A stretch of 29,010 nucleotides of DNA from a bacterium (GCA_028278125.1 JANQEY010000173.1:1-29010), one strand, 5' to 3'; positions 18,801-23,373 are shown, counted from the stretch's first letter. Numbers and translations are program-made. The notes: generated by a model from the sequence alone, not told the origin.

Positions 18801-20675
18801 GGCAATTCCATTGTCCTGGTTGTAAGCAATTATATTCTCATTGCCAGCTCCTCCTATGGTCACACCTGTCACTGTGGACCCTGCAATTGCAATACCATCT
18901 TCAGTATTTCCAAAAGCAGTGGTTCCGTCAGGTCTTACTCCAATCAGGTTGTTAGTAATGGATCCTCCCGATGTATTTGCCGACAGCGTAATCCCATTTC
19001 TCCGATTTCCGCTCGATACATTACCATCAATCGTAAAGTTGGTTACATTAAACAATTCTATCCCTGGAATTGGATTCCCTGAAGCATTTCCAATTGCATG
19101 CGAGTCTGACAGACCAATCCCGATATAGTTATTGGTCACATTTACCTGATCCCCATTTCTGATATGAAGCGCACCGTTATCATCAATCCCGGCTATGTAA
19201 TTTCTTCGGTTGTTGTCTGCATTTCCTACAAAGACATTATCCACCATGTCAATATACACCCCGCGACTTGTTGTGATATCCGCTCCTCCTATTGAAGCAC
19301 CAACAAGGTTTCCTTCCAGTGTGGCCATATTGGTGGTGCCTGAAACGTTTATCAGGTAACTGCTAAAGGCGCTACCTGCAATGTGGTTGCCATCGCCATT
19401 AGTTCTATCTCCTCCAATTACGATGTTGTCACTACTCGTTGCAGCAATTCCTCCCCCTGAAGTTGCCTGGTTGGTAGTACCGTCTCCCGAAACACCAATA
19501 TGGTTGCCCTGAATTGTGACATTATCAGCGTTAATGATACTTATTGCATTTGTAATGTTCTGATTAATGATGTTGTCCTGAATGAGCTGATTATCAAAGA
19601 GCTCTCCGTTGATGATAATACCAAAACTCGCATTCAGTATTCGCATTCCCTGAATCACGGTGTTAGCCGACAGAATGTTAAAGCCATCCCCATTGGTAAC
19701 CCCTGATAAATCCAGGGTGACCATATTTTCTGTAGAGAAGTTCCATCCGGGTTGCGAGGTACCATCGATGGTCATTGAACGGGTAACGTTGGGTAGATCA
19801 CTTGATAGTGCAATATTCCATGGTCCGCCTCCCGGGATATTGAAATCAATGATGACATTATCCGCCAGAGAGGCATTTGCATTTGTGATGGCTTCACGAA
19901 GAGAACCTGAAAAGCTGTCGTTGGTGTTAATGACCGTAAAGGTCTCTGTTAAAGCCGTGGAAGCCACCCAGTTTGGATCGGTCGGACCCGGAAAATTGAC
20001 GAGTGTCCCATTGTAAACACCAGGATCAGTACTTATATCAGGTAAAGTCGTACCGGTGGTCTCATTGAATTGATAATAAGCAATCAGGTTGCTCTCGCTA
20101 CCAGTGAGTGCAGTGAACATCTGATTTTGAATGGTCGTCTGATCGAGATTGGTGTCCCACATTCGCACTTCATCCATCAGGCCGCTAAAAGGGTTTTCCG
20201 TGTTGTTGTGAATTCCCAGAGTCATCATATCAGAAAATCCGGGTGCAGATACATTGAATCCTCTAAACTCCAATGCCCCGTTTACCAGGAACTCAAACGA
20301 TCCGGCCGTTTCAATGAACGCCACATGGGTCCATTCGTTGGCACTAATTGCCATGGTTCCGGTCAGGCTTCCCGAATTTCCCCCGTCATCCATGAATACA
20401 TCCAGAAAACCGTTGGTGATAGAGAAATAGATTTGGTTGCTTCCTCCGTCTGTCCAGCTTGCAATGGTATTGATCCCTGTTACGGTAGAGGGATTTACCC
20501 AGGCTTCAAATGTACGGGTCCCGCTGGCGTCCATGCCAGGACCGGGCGTCACTGTAACATGATCATTTGTCCCGTCGAACAACAGCGCGTTGTCCTGAGC
20601 AGAGAGACCGAAAATGGAAAGTAAGACGCACTGAAATAGCACAGCCTTAAAGGCGATGGATTTGAAATCCTTCAT
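3843..20675 (-). CDS. Giant (5610-aa) T9SS-secreted mosaic surface protein
   Basis: Likely an exported cell-surface adhesin-type protein; the role is inferred from domains. Approximate residues: signal peptide 1-26 (IFGLSA, cut before QDNALLFDG); LamG 29-237; four CSLREA-plus-right-handed-beta-helix cassettes starting near 250, 750, 1332 and 1763 (GSLREAITNAN/GSLRQAVINAN, IIGG, GEGN and GNRIGTD-type coils), each closed by an Ig-like APVITS segment; LamG 2201-2390; linker to 2560; LamG 2570-2795 and 2803-3020; then LamG and FN3 modules to 4582 (FN3 at about 3022-3120, 3360-3450, 3688-3775, 4265-4360; nine LamG in all). Then: ASH-like 4587-4700; six-blade YWTD propeller 4703-4972 (VWWSDD, IFWTNTD, IYWADAENG, VYWTES); LRR 4975-5208 (LxGxIPxEL type); Ig-like 5212-5298 (YQWYKDGSPV, without the usual cysteines); second ASH 5300-5415; cadherin 5417-5522; T9SS sorting domain 5523-5610 (VTIYPNPASGRLFVEL, GIYLLKIS). 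There are very few cysteines. The frame is intact throughout. It heads a likely two-gene transcript with the 212-aa gene. Confidence 0.95.
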   Translation of the reverse strand: MKDFKSIAFKAVLFQCVLLSIFGLSAQDNALLFDGTNDHVTVTPGPGMDASGTRTFEAWVNPSTVTGINTIASWTDGGSNQIYFSITNGFLDVFMDDGGNSGSLTGTMAISANEWTHVAFIETAGSFEFLVNGALEFRGFNVSAPGFSDMMTLGIHNNTENPFSGLMDEVRMWDTNLDQTTIQNQMFTALTGSESNLIAYYQFNETTGTTLPDISTDPGVYNGTLVNFPGPTDPNWVASTALTETFTVINTNDSFSGSLREAITNANASLADNVIIDFNIPGGGPWNIALSSDLPNVTRSMTIDGTSQPGWNFSTENMVTLDLSGVTNGDGFNILSANTVIQGMRILNASFGIIINGELFDNQLIQDNIINQNITNAISIINADNVTIQGNHIGVSGDGTTNQATSGGGIAATSSDNIVIGGDRTNGDGNHIAGSAFSSYLINVSGTTNMATLEGNLVGASIGGADITTSRGVYIDMVDNVFVGNADNNRRNYIAGIDDNGALHIRNGDQVNVTNNYIGIGLSDSHAIGNASGNPIPGIELFNVTNFTIDGNVSSGNRRNGITLSANTSGGSITNNLIGVRPDGTTAFGNTEDGIAIAGSTVTGVTIGGAGNENIIAYNQDNGIATGTTSFGTVDIQENSIFCNTLLGIDITGTPVVAAPVITSVSTTQISGTTTAEDNANILIFQSVDGCNDDQGHTFLAEGVDVVSGGMWTVSGSFSLNNTYTAVVIDDEIAVDAVFGVSEFSAPLTSEAFTVTSVGDAGAGSLRQAVINANASTADQVSITFGILIGGGPWTINLASALPSITRSMIIDAATQPTWDMNTGQMVEIDGTLAGNVSAFNVQAANVEIYGFHIVNMQGNNGSTGVGVYISGETYDNFVIGGPGRGNVIGGGRFGISITNADNGIIQGNRIGTDMAGTSADGNTFHGIIMSGSFGTLIGGDSGAGEGNLISANSTASTNYGIEAQTSDNLNIYGNLIGTDRNGNAGLGNLNGGIHIAVGSDGVNIGSPTPGHANTISDNGNSGRAGILIAGGTSVVVDSNIIGLNSAGTASLGNAGNGIELNTISGAGMIIRNNTISANGTNGIELDNISTAALIEDNFIGTNSSGVVGSGHGNLFHGIAFRNSNGVDAANRITVQRNTISGNGDNVTDNGINFSLTNSDILIVDNFIGVESDGSTPLANLGEGIEINTSTTNVEIGGSGVENIISNNAGSGILFFGGSNSNGNGILENVLACNTDGAISFGSAPDVDAPVITSFSSTGISGTSTAPEFSIVRLFESTDGCNNNGAVTLINQTTVQSDGTWSFSLALNDALAHSVYVTDFSNNNVSEFSAVELFDVTSTADAGAGSLRQAILDANGSVNKVLIDFNLPSANDIINLTSGLLPVLDGNITIDATMQTGWNFSTGMIPTVRNNCSCADGFETGGGTIEIYGLRIADFGANGINSPILTGNLIVGAAGKGNVIVNNGVDGINRYTATGFIAQGNYLGLEFDGSAAGNTGRGLEIQGAGSGAIIGGSGAGEGNIIGSNGSHGIFFNNSDNNQIIGNYVGTDPLGTTARPNGQDGLFTGTLSDGHIIRNNIFSGNTGEGIYLQGGDNLIIQSNKIGVDVNGDPMGNGNNGIYFFGTATNNRIGGLVADANDIGSNGGYGILQDNASTNTNFYSVNSIHDNTSGGISHAAGVNSGIVPPVITSASTTDVSGTGVTGERVHVYLSDGNGQGETLLDSADVVGGNWTITGLSILLTDELVATATDLTNGSSEFSTPFLEQETFTVTSTANSGAGSLREAITNANASIANNVNIDFALSGDGSGTTWTIQPTTTFPTIARSTIIDGATQTGWNINTDRLVVLDGNLLGGGDGLDASSVGVEIYGLKITGFPVNGIEFFGSGSGGAIGDENRGNVINDNGNFGIRISNNSNVIIRGNRIGTDYSGTSAMANAIGINLNSGDGATIGGSAAGQGNLISGNFIGGVSGGSGSHHFEGNIIGLNISHNAAIPNATGISMTPSNGNTIVDNIISGNTGAGIELGGSNQIIINNTIGTDLAGNTDFGNSGAGIRTLSGDYDNWQIGTGNPGEGNVIAFNSGNAIQLSSSTQTGHLFSENSIYNNGNGISIGIANNGITAPNVTNVTSTTVSVDGVANGDRVEVFKGDGNGQGRTFIGTAVASGSTVTVGGLSQTIDLADEIVTTRTDGSNNTSNFSAAFFNYPSLPGSGSALSFNGTSDNVANTSPAGLPVGNAQRTVELWFKATKDLLTDTNTGLIQWGTTLTGQMFGLITTSNDPGKLYFFGNFADLAGTTNLVQDQWYHAAVKYDGANVTLYLNGVEEATAAIPLNTVIDANGLNIGFRPGVAFWQGEIDEVRIWDISLSQATIRDWATRKLDNTHANYGNLVSYYRFDEGSGTVLADLVGDNDATISGAMYETSGAHLGDETAYVLGNSSVALGPPAASGNNLTVNNIQGNPDITYLYRIDEAPNDLTLAPGLNSLNATDYYGVFQTGGTNPTFNAQWFYTNNTGVNGQPDENGIRFVKRANNEDGAFDEISSSFLDISTSTNIVIDRNLTSGEFAQGVTDAYPEPAPPGNALTFDGTDDQIITPSTSFTAYTIEAWVKFEGSVVDRSVIKYTLSGNPTFETSHQIRTDASGHFVHYTFDGAEKAVVGTTVASLNTWYHVAIVAENSGQARLYVNGVEEGSSVAIGTLWALGDEIRLGLSGPAIAELGAAASFAGELDEVRVWNTALDQPTILSHTTQMVDNSHPNYDNLQAYYRFDESDGSTSINTLRDLAGTNDGTLTNFPADNSGNWGASGALDPLIFDNNALDFDGTSDAVFLPATIELLAQPASTIEAWFRIDGDPSDFHTIYSEENSGGATFYILRTVGNVVQYGVLDGSTWSFSTGSTQLEAGRWYHVAATYQDGVGTKLYLDGCLEDENPEDGRNPLGGAGGRKLGHQGVVNYFFDGALDEVRLWSIAKNETQIRNEILTELVGNEPGLLAYYSFNQGVPMVNNSGETTLLDLTSNGFDGTLSTFTLDGNNSNWVFSGALDPTPNEPRDLIATEISDTRIDLSWTDKSFNETDFFIERSDGNNTTWVQIGMVEDDVDSYSDDSVTPGNGYFYRVRATNGTENSGYTNEKFGSTITAPGNAIDLDGTDDFFSVPDAPELDITGDITISAWINPDSFDAGRHGIVGKFGNDPEESYYFGVQNDQLITNLSADGSTDDIDASNVGALTAGVWQHVAFTYNATSTTINYYVNGVNVGTGDHTGGINASTADLIVGWQSNFANAAFNGRIDEVRIWNIERTQSEIQADMGFPLAGNETGLIAYYRFDQGIAGGDNTTPPIDALPDRSTNHNHGTLQNATLNTGSSNWVASGADVDAPDAPSDLFTAEVSTAQIDLFWTDNSTKETGFTIERSVGNNSSWSILNSVAADVTTYSDISVIPGNGYHYRVIANGSLDSTPSNEKFASTLAPPGNGLDFDGVDDYVDLGNPPELRIVGDMTIEAWVYWEGANATTNTIISRSFNTGENADQDIFYRFGIGSTGNVVDFFEVNGTDYGVSSVRSIEAGVWTHVAMVRDATNLTEEFYINGDFAGRSSLSETPADGTHPGQEVWIGNRFGASIFFDGIIDELRIWDVARTSVEIQADFSSAVSLSGNETGLVGYYRFDQTGNFDGLPDRSINNNDGVLTNFPADPSPNWVGSHAMLGAGLQPDNLFAEEINASQIDLTWNDPTLAEDGFLIERSDGNNASYTQIGSVGPNVLSYSDNTVTADQGYFYRVIATSPSINSIPSQEKFGSTLTSPGNALEFDGIDDNLIVYNPDDLGGAPGQSFTWEAWLRVPLDISGGSGTGRFFLSRVETGMDYPRTDMSINKTTGIIGTTIQSAGGATSQPVVGVTDLRDFQWHHVAWVRDAVADEIRLYVDGSLEASATDDDVDGSNNGDLYIGDWGRVPQNGRNFFENMDEVRFWNVARTQAEIRSTLATPLVGNESGLVAYYKFDQDEMTDLILPDRSTNFNDGLWNGPVAGVTTPIWVASGSLDASVLLNNAMDFDGTDDFVSVPDDPSLQFGTGDVTIEAWFYFDGNPKNAGIVSKHNSGTPFEQLTISITDGIFNGLPGSKVFIEALPDGRSFVGLDPGPNDRFVASIDDLTVGWHHVALVQDYDIGLTLYLNGINQGTSTTDHGGLTFNITGQPLTIGSFNGSGFFDGQVDEVRVWNVTRSEAEIRGSIHTPLGGGEAGLVAYYSFDQGIPGGTNSGLTNLLDGTGNGNTGTLTNMGLAGATSNWITSGAQDGLPNEPTNLFATEVSDTQIDLTWTDNSFDETDFFIERSDGNNSSWVQIGMVEDDVTFFPDNTVTAGNGYFYRVRASNGNGNSGYTNEKFGSTLEPPGNALEFDGVDDGVNLGDQLPIDNVTYLTIESWIKVADFNIRRPIFSEYASSFLRNEMVVQTDGTISVHLGSFNGFTLSPISTGVWTHVAFVFDGTLTGTDRLKIYVDGIESPANYVNPAPAVTSATGLDAFIGSISFLSEFFEGEMDELRIWTKALNQTEISTNYGLQMTGLEPGLIAYYRFDQDETTDLILPDRSTGNFNGMWMDSGGGVTTPTWITTDTPIGIPEIAVYSGTDNTAPELFNNQLIPVNYGDVITGTRELTFTIENTGFLDLNVTDISVGGDFTVTSATSFLISAGSSVNFTVELNASSAGISNEFVTITSDDADETTFSFPVTGVRGLFSNKVWWSDDTPNLEDDISRSDLDGSNTQAPYYSGFSVDIRGIAVDQVNNMIFWTNTDAEIACGRMGDTGFTAEGGPIVDESGGSPKDFLGLDVDGVASKIYWADAENGQIRRVNFDGTGAEVLLTIAEPRDVALDVAGGKMYYVANPSFVPQVWRANLDGTSPEMLYSSGTTFFEGIALDLVNNHVYWTESVGGISRSDLDGSNQVFVSSQVTSPQGIDVDPENEMMYVVDGATIVRINYQDDPVEIIQSGASVQDPQFLALDIRTQLLGGVVISDYLALEALYNATDGANWTDNTDWLTSNPVSGWNGVTTAGNRVTELRLNNNNLEGTIPTELQDLDAMTYLSFQDNVLSGSIPTFWNNLVSLTHLSLDGNQFTGSIPTELGLLINLDFLDLDRNMLTGTVPVELTNLINLTQLRFDENQLTGTLDPDFGNLTALTHFEFNDNMFTGVIPATYANLVNLQFFNIRNNSFEDLPDMSGITSLVAHRVNGNAFQFDDLELNISTGGFDYISQANVTAPANENLDEGDALNVIVAVGGSANQYQWYKDGSPVIGQTTDNLLIESVAISDAGAYHLEVTNTIVTGLTISSDPFTVTVTPTFPEINVFVGTDNSGTAVTDDQATRVDLGTALLTNDIVQSFAIENTGTAVLMINSIISSDPEYAVSNIPATVGIGATETFSITLDGANAGTFATTITIDNNDTDEDPFTFPVTGEITGSNQPPDLSYIFYLDENSPVGTMLGAVVATDLEGDPLTYSILSGNTNNAFAIGSTTGVITVNDESAIDFETTPVFSLIVQADDGNGGVSMVDITINLNDIIDENPLGLSDLDELVTIYPNPASGRLFVELQGVLFDDLEVKLFTVSGSQVLTNSRILSRSNELIEIDLEDLTQGIYLLKISNDDEVITKNILVK
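6930..14075 (-). repeat. LamG/FN3 module array inside the giant gene
   Basis: This stretch encodes eight LamG domains of about 230 residues, four of them preceded by FN3 domains of about 95 residues. Each LamG copy repeats the same landmarks: NALxFDGxDDxV, a TIEAW-like strand, WxHVAxV, LYxNG, DEVRxWN, a GNExGLxAYYxFDQ core and a closing SNWVxSGA. The FN3 units repeat IDLxWTDxSxxETxFxIERSxGNN and GNGYxYRV. Copies differ in divergence. FN3 units at about 11310-11600 and 7600-7890 are far more alike than the rest, pointing to recent internal duplication. Confidence 0.85.
14090..19940 (-). repeat. Four CSLREA/beta-helix cassettes inside the giant gene
   Basis: Four successive units of roughly 1.3-1.75 kb start near 19935, 18425, 16680 and 15390 on the minus strand. 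Each opens with a CSLREA-like segment (FTVTSxxDAGAGSLRQAIxNAN), continues through many right-handed parallel beta-helix turns rich in N-G-I steps (GNxIGTDxxG, IGGxGxGEGNxI), and closes with a terminal coil (NSIxxN) plus a short Ig-like region (APVITSxSTTxISGT). The first segment of each encoded cassette is conserved, while the helix length varies. Confidence 0.8.
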
Positions 20676-20728
20676 AGCGGCAGTCGTTGGGTGGTTTAAA
20701 AAATACGTTCTACTAAGGCGTAATTACC

Positions 20729-20757
20729 CAAAAAAGTACTAAAAATTGTTGGTAATT
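20729..20757 (-). promoter_or_regulatory. Promoter-like motif of the giant surface-protein gene
   Basis: On the minus strand this 29-bp block (AATTACCAACAATTTTTAG, then GTACTTTTTTG) matches 25 of 29 positions of the block at 3072-3100 before the paralogous gene. It ends 53 nt before the ATG at 20675. A TTG lies 19 nt before TACTTTTTTG, close to the Bacteroidota -33/-7 arrangement (TTTG, about 19 nt, TAnnTTTG). The plus strand also shows AATTACC (20722-20728) and GGTAATT (20751-20757), an inverted repeat around the core that could be an operator. The promoter assignment is inferred. Confidence 0.5.
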
Positions 20758-20846
20758 CAATATTTTGAACGGCCTTTTTTCTCAAATGATAATACGATAA
20801 CATAAATATTAATGGCCGCTGCCGACTTCATAAAGGTTTTATATTA

Positions 20847-20894
20847 AGGGCTTGTTTTTATCACTAACCCAAAAAGCCCTATTTTGGCGGTTAG
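20847..20894 (+). promoter_or_regulatory. Possible pseudoknotted RNA leader before nhaC
   Basis: Hairpin: 20864-20868 pairs with 20890-20894 (CTAAC/GTTAG) and 20869-20874 with 20882-20887 (CCAAAA/TTTTGG). This gives 11 bp with a 2-nt bulge (20888-20889) and a loop of seven bases, AGCCCTA (20875-20881). Six of the loop bases (20875-20880) are perfectly complementary to AGGGCT at 20847-20852, which would close a pseudoknot. The structure ends 13 nt before the antiporter ATG, so it could gate translation. Only complementarity is seen; the sequence is not recognised as a known riboswitch class. Confidence 0.35.
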
Positions 20895-20907
20895 CAAAAA
20901 ATAAAAA

Positions 20908-22389
20908 ATGACTACAAAGCGAGAACCCACCCTTGGTGAATCCTTCATTCCAATCCTTTTCTTAATTCTTCTACTCACCATCAATGTTGGAATTTTCGGA
21001 AGTGAGTCATTGGGTGGCTCCAACCAAATTGTCCTGATCCTATCAGCTGCGGTAGCTGCGATCATGGCTTTTCGAATTGGCTTCAAGTGGGAGGAAATCC
21101 AAAATGGAATTGTAAAGAGTATTAGTTCAGCTATGGCCTCCATGCTCATACTGTTAATGATAGGAGCTTTGGCCGGAACATGGATGCTCAGCGGAGTAGT
21201 TCCTGCAATGATTTACTATGGATTACAAATTTTAAACCCTACCATCTTTCTCTTTGCTGCATGTATCACATGTGCAATTGTTTCTATAGCCACTGGCAGT
21301 TCATGGACTACAGCAGCGACAGTAGGTATTGCGTTAATTGGGATTGGCAGAGCACTTGACATTCATGAAGGAATGATAGCAGGGGCAATCCTTTCCGGTG
21401 CTTATTTCGGTGACAAAATGTCCCCTTTATCCGACACAACTAACCTTGCTCCGGCAATGGCGGGGACCGATCTGTTCACTCACATTCGGTATATGACAAT
21501 TACTACTGTGCCATCAATTTCGATAGCTCTGATTGCGTTTCTTATTATCGGATTAACTGGTCCTTCTGATGGAACCATTGAAGCCAAAGGAGCTATTCTA
21601 ACTGCCATAAGTAACAAATTTTACATATCCGGATGGCTGTTCATTGTACCTATAGTTGTTGTTATCCTGATTGTGAAGAAAATGCCGGCATTACCTGCAT
21701 TGCTCATTGGTACAATATTGGGTTCCATATTTGCACTCATTTTTCAGCCGGATCTTGTACGTGAAGTTGCCACACAGGCAAGCTACGATGGTAAGCTCTA
21801 TAAGTACCTGCCGTCCGGTTTCTCAGCGAGTTTCCTTGGAAGCATGCAAGCGCTGTTCGGCGATATTGCTTTTGAGACCGGAATTGCAAGCCTTGACGAA
21901 GAAGGTCTACTTAGTGCAGGTGGCATGCAAGGAATGCTCAATACCATTTGGTTGATCATTTCAGCAATGATCTTTGGTGGTGTTATGGAAGGCTCGGGTA
22001 TGCTCAGGCGAATAGCTCATGCCATTATTTCAATGGTTAACTCCACAGGCTCGCTTATCTCTTCAACTGTCGGGACCTGTGTATTCTTTAATGTAACAGC
22101 CTCTGACCAATACCTGGCAATTGTAGTTCCGGGACGGATGTATGCTGATATTTACAAAGAAAAGGGACTGGCACCTGAAAACCTCAGCCGTTCACTTGAG
22201 GATTCCGGAACAGTCACCTCTGTGCTGATACCCTGGAATACATGCGGGGCTTATCATTCTACCGTCCTTGGTGTGGCGACTTTTACGTATCTGCCATATT
22301 GCTTTTTTAACCTGATAAGTCCCATCATGACCATGGTTGTCGGCTATACGGGGTATAAAATAAGAAAACTAGTAACTCAGAGTGCCTGA
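20908..22389 (+). CDS. nhaC: NhaC-family Na+/H+ antiporter
   Basis: A 493-aa integral inner-membrane protein with about a dozen hydrophobic segments. It belongs to the NhaC family (ion transporter superfamily), which exchanges cytoplasmic sodium for external protons. The strongest marker is the conserved GDKMSPLSDTTNLAP at residues 168-182; GSSWTTAATVGIALIGIG at about 130-147 is another family block. Near the C-terminus, the DSGTVTSVLIPWNTCGAY region is also typical. Length fits the family (about 450-500). The ATG at 20908 follows an A-rich leader (GCAAAAAATAAAAA) with no Shine-Dalgarno sequence, normal for this phylum, and directly follows a possible structured leader. The gene is divergent from the giant surface gene, and its stop overlaps the downstream exonuclease start by 8 bp. 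Family members can also carry other cations or be coupled to organic substrates (MleN-like), so exact substrate is inferred. Confidence 0.93.
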   Translation: MTTKREPTLGESFIPILFLILLLTINVGIFGSESLGGSNQIVLILSAAVAAIMAFRIGFKWEEIQNGIVKSISSAMASMLILLMIGALAGTWMLSGVVPAMIYYGLQILNPTIFLFAACITCAIVSIATGSSWTTAATVGIALIGIGRALDIHEGMIAGAILSGAYFGDKMSPLSDTTNLAPAMAGTDLFTHIRYMTITTVPSISIALIAFLIIGLTGPSDGTIEAKGAILTAISNKFYISGWLFIVPIVVVILIVKKMPALPALLIGTILGSIFALIFQPDLVREVATQASYDGKLYKYLPSGFSASFLGSMQALFGDIAFETGIASLDEEGLLSAGGMQGMLNTIWLIISAMIFGGVMEGSGMLRRIAHAIISMVNSTGSLISSTVGTCVFFNVTASDQYLAIVVPGRMYADIYKEKGLAPENLSRSLEDSGTVTSVLIPWNTCGAYHSTVLGVATFTYLPYCFFNLISPIMTMVVGYTGYKIRKLVTQSA

Positions 22390-22981
22390 TCGCTTTTGGG
22401 AAAATATTACCAAAGAAGATATTCGAGAACTTCCATTGCTTTCTTTCAAGGGTTCCATTCATGTGGTAGAGTCACCCGATCAATTGGATGATGCCATTCA
22501 CGCTCTCAATAGCGAAAAAATGCTCGGCTTTGATACAGAAAAAAAGCCAACCTTTAGAAAAGGTGAGTATAATCCTACCGCGATGATCCAGCTTTCTTCT
22601 ATCGATGATGCATACCTTTTCAGGTTAAATAAAATCGGCTACCCCAAGCCGCTGTTTGATTTAATGAGTGATCCAGAAGTGACTAAACTCGGTATCAGCA
22701 TTGAGGATGACATCAAAGAGCTTGAAAAGCTCAGTAAGTTCTCACCATCAGGATTTATGGATGTTAATGATATTGCCAAGGACATTGGAGTCAAACATAT
22801 AGGCGTTAAGAAGCTAGCGGCGATATTTTTAAAACAAAGAATTTCGAAAGGTCAACAAACGTCTAATTGGGAGATTGAAGTACTATCGTCCAGCCAAAAA
22901 AAGTATGCTGCTACTGATGCATGGATATGCCTCAGGATCTACAACGAAATAAGAAAGAACGGTTTCTTAAAACTCGATTAA
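22382..22981 (+). CDS. DEDDy-type 3'-5' exonuclease domain protein
   Basis: A 199-aa protein made almost entirely of one RNase D/WRN-like DnaQ-fold 3'-5' exonuclease domain, which removes nucleotides from 3' ends of nucleic acids using two metal ions. The motifs are complete: Exo I FDTE (D51, E53), Exo II GISIEDDIKEL (D110 as likely metal ligand), and Exo III YAATDAW (Y175, D179), which makes it the DEDDy subclass. There is no HRDC or helicase domain, so it is a stand-alone exonuclease like many in Bacteroidota. Substrate (RNA or DNA) cannot be told from sequence. The start is GTG at 22382, inside the antiporter's last codons (8-bp overlap). The alternative is a later start, but the N-terminal segment before the FKGSIHVVESPDQLDDA strand fits this family. 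Co-transcription with nhaC is likely; a functional link is not evident. Confidence 0.9.
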   Translation: MPDRFWENITKEDIRELPLLSFKGSIHVVESPDQLDDAIHALNSEKMLGFDTEKKPTFRKGEYNPTAMIQLSSIDDAYLFRLNKIGYPKPLFDLMSDPEVTKLGISIEDDIKELEKLSKFSPSGFMDVNDIAKDIGVKHIGVKKLAAIFLKQRISKGQQTSNWEIEVLSSSQKKYAATDAWICLRIYNEIRKNGFLKLD

Positions 22982-23001
22982 TAACTATCTTGAATTGACC
23001 T

Positions 23002-23078
23002 ATGAATCGATCAGAACTTATTGAACTGTATGACAAATTAGTTGCTGCAGTGCCCGAAATTGACAGAAAAGGTAAACA
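23002..23078 (+). pseudogene. 5' fragment of a frameshifted small gene
   Basis: An ATG at 23002, 20 nt after the exonuclease stop, opens a 31-codon frame (MNRSELIELYDKLVAAVPEI, then DRKGKQCPIHL) that stops at 23095-23097. Up to DRKGK it looks like the N-terminal helix of the protein continued in another frame from the ATG at 23079. Restoring one A in the run at 23074-23076 (GGTAAAC to GGTAAAAC) would fuse the two as DRKGKTMPYTSLNGHMFSF, a single protein of about 114 residues. This implies a one-base deletion or a base-calling error. No canonical -1 slippery heptamer is seen, so programmed frameshifting is unlikely. Confidence 0.6.
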
Positions 23079-23345
23079 ATGCCCTATACATCTTTAAACG
23101 GTCATATGTTTTCTTTTGTGGCTAAGGAAGATTACGTAGCAATTCGACTTCCTGAAGATGATCGTGAAGCCTTTATCAAGAACCATAATTCCGAGCTTGC
23201 TGTATCTCATGGTACAGTCATGAAGGAATATGTTGTGGTTCCGGAAAAACTACTAGGTGAAACTGGTCTTATGGCCAAATTCTTAAAAAAGAGCCAGGAG
23301 TACATCAAATCACTCAAGCCAAAACCCGCTAAAAAGAAATCCTGA
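23079..23345 (+). CDS. Small uncharacterised protein, probably the 3' part of a frameshifted gene
   Basis: This open frame gives 88 aa beginning MPYTSLNGHMFSFVAKEDYV, with RLPEDDREAF, a GTVMKEYVVVPEKLL segment and a lysine-rich end (SLKPKPAKKKS). The pattern recalls a family of small bacterial proteins of about 115 residues, loosely TfoX/Sxy-like, in which the MPYTS motif sits about 25 residues from the start rather than at it. That recollection could not be checked here. The N-terminal part is present in another frame at 23002-23078. If the frameshift is real, the ATG at 23079 may still allow a shortened product. It lies last in the nhaC-exonuclease run, on the same strand. Function is unknown. 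Confidence 0.65.
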   Translation: MPYTSLNGHMFSFVAKEDYVAIRLPEDDREAFIKNHNSELAVSHGTVMKEYVVVPEKLLGETGLMAKFLKKSQEYIKSLKPKPAKKKS

Positions 23346-23354
23346 ACCGTCTAT

Positions 23355-23373
23355 CAAATGTCTATTGCATTTG
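23355..23373 (+). terminator. Weak hairpin after the nhaC-exonuclease cluster
   Basis: CAAATG (23355-23360) and CATTTG (23368-23373) form a 6-bp stem with a 7-nt loop, 9 nt after the stop at 23345. The following sequence (GCTTATTGATTT) is T-rich but has no solid T-run, so this is a weak candidate terminator at the boundary before the DUF5916 gene. Confidence 0.25.

Noticed and set aside
14090..19940. The repetitive DNA as a CRISPR array or satellite
   Set aside because: The repetition is at protein level with degenerate DNA, in one uninterrupted reading frame; there are no regularly spaced identical repeats.
20070..20624. 184-codon plus-strand frame antisense to the 5' end of the giant gene
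   Set aside because: It is fully opposite the signal peptide and first LamG domain; its composition is not protein-like and it mirrors the codon pattern of the real gene.
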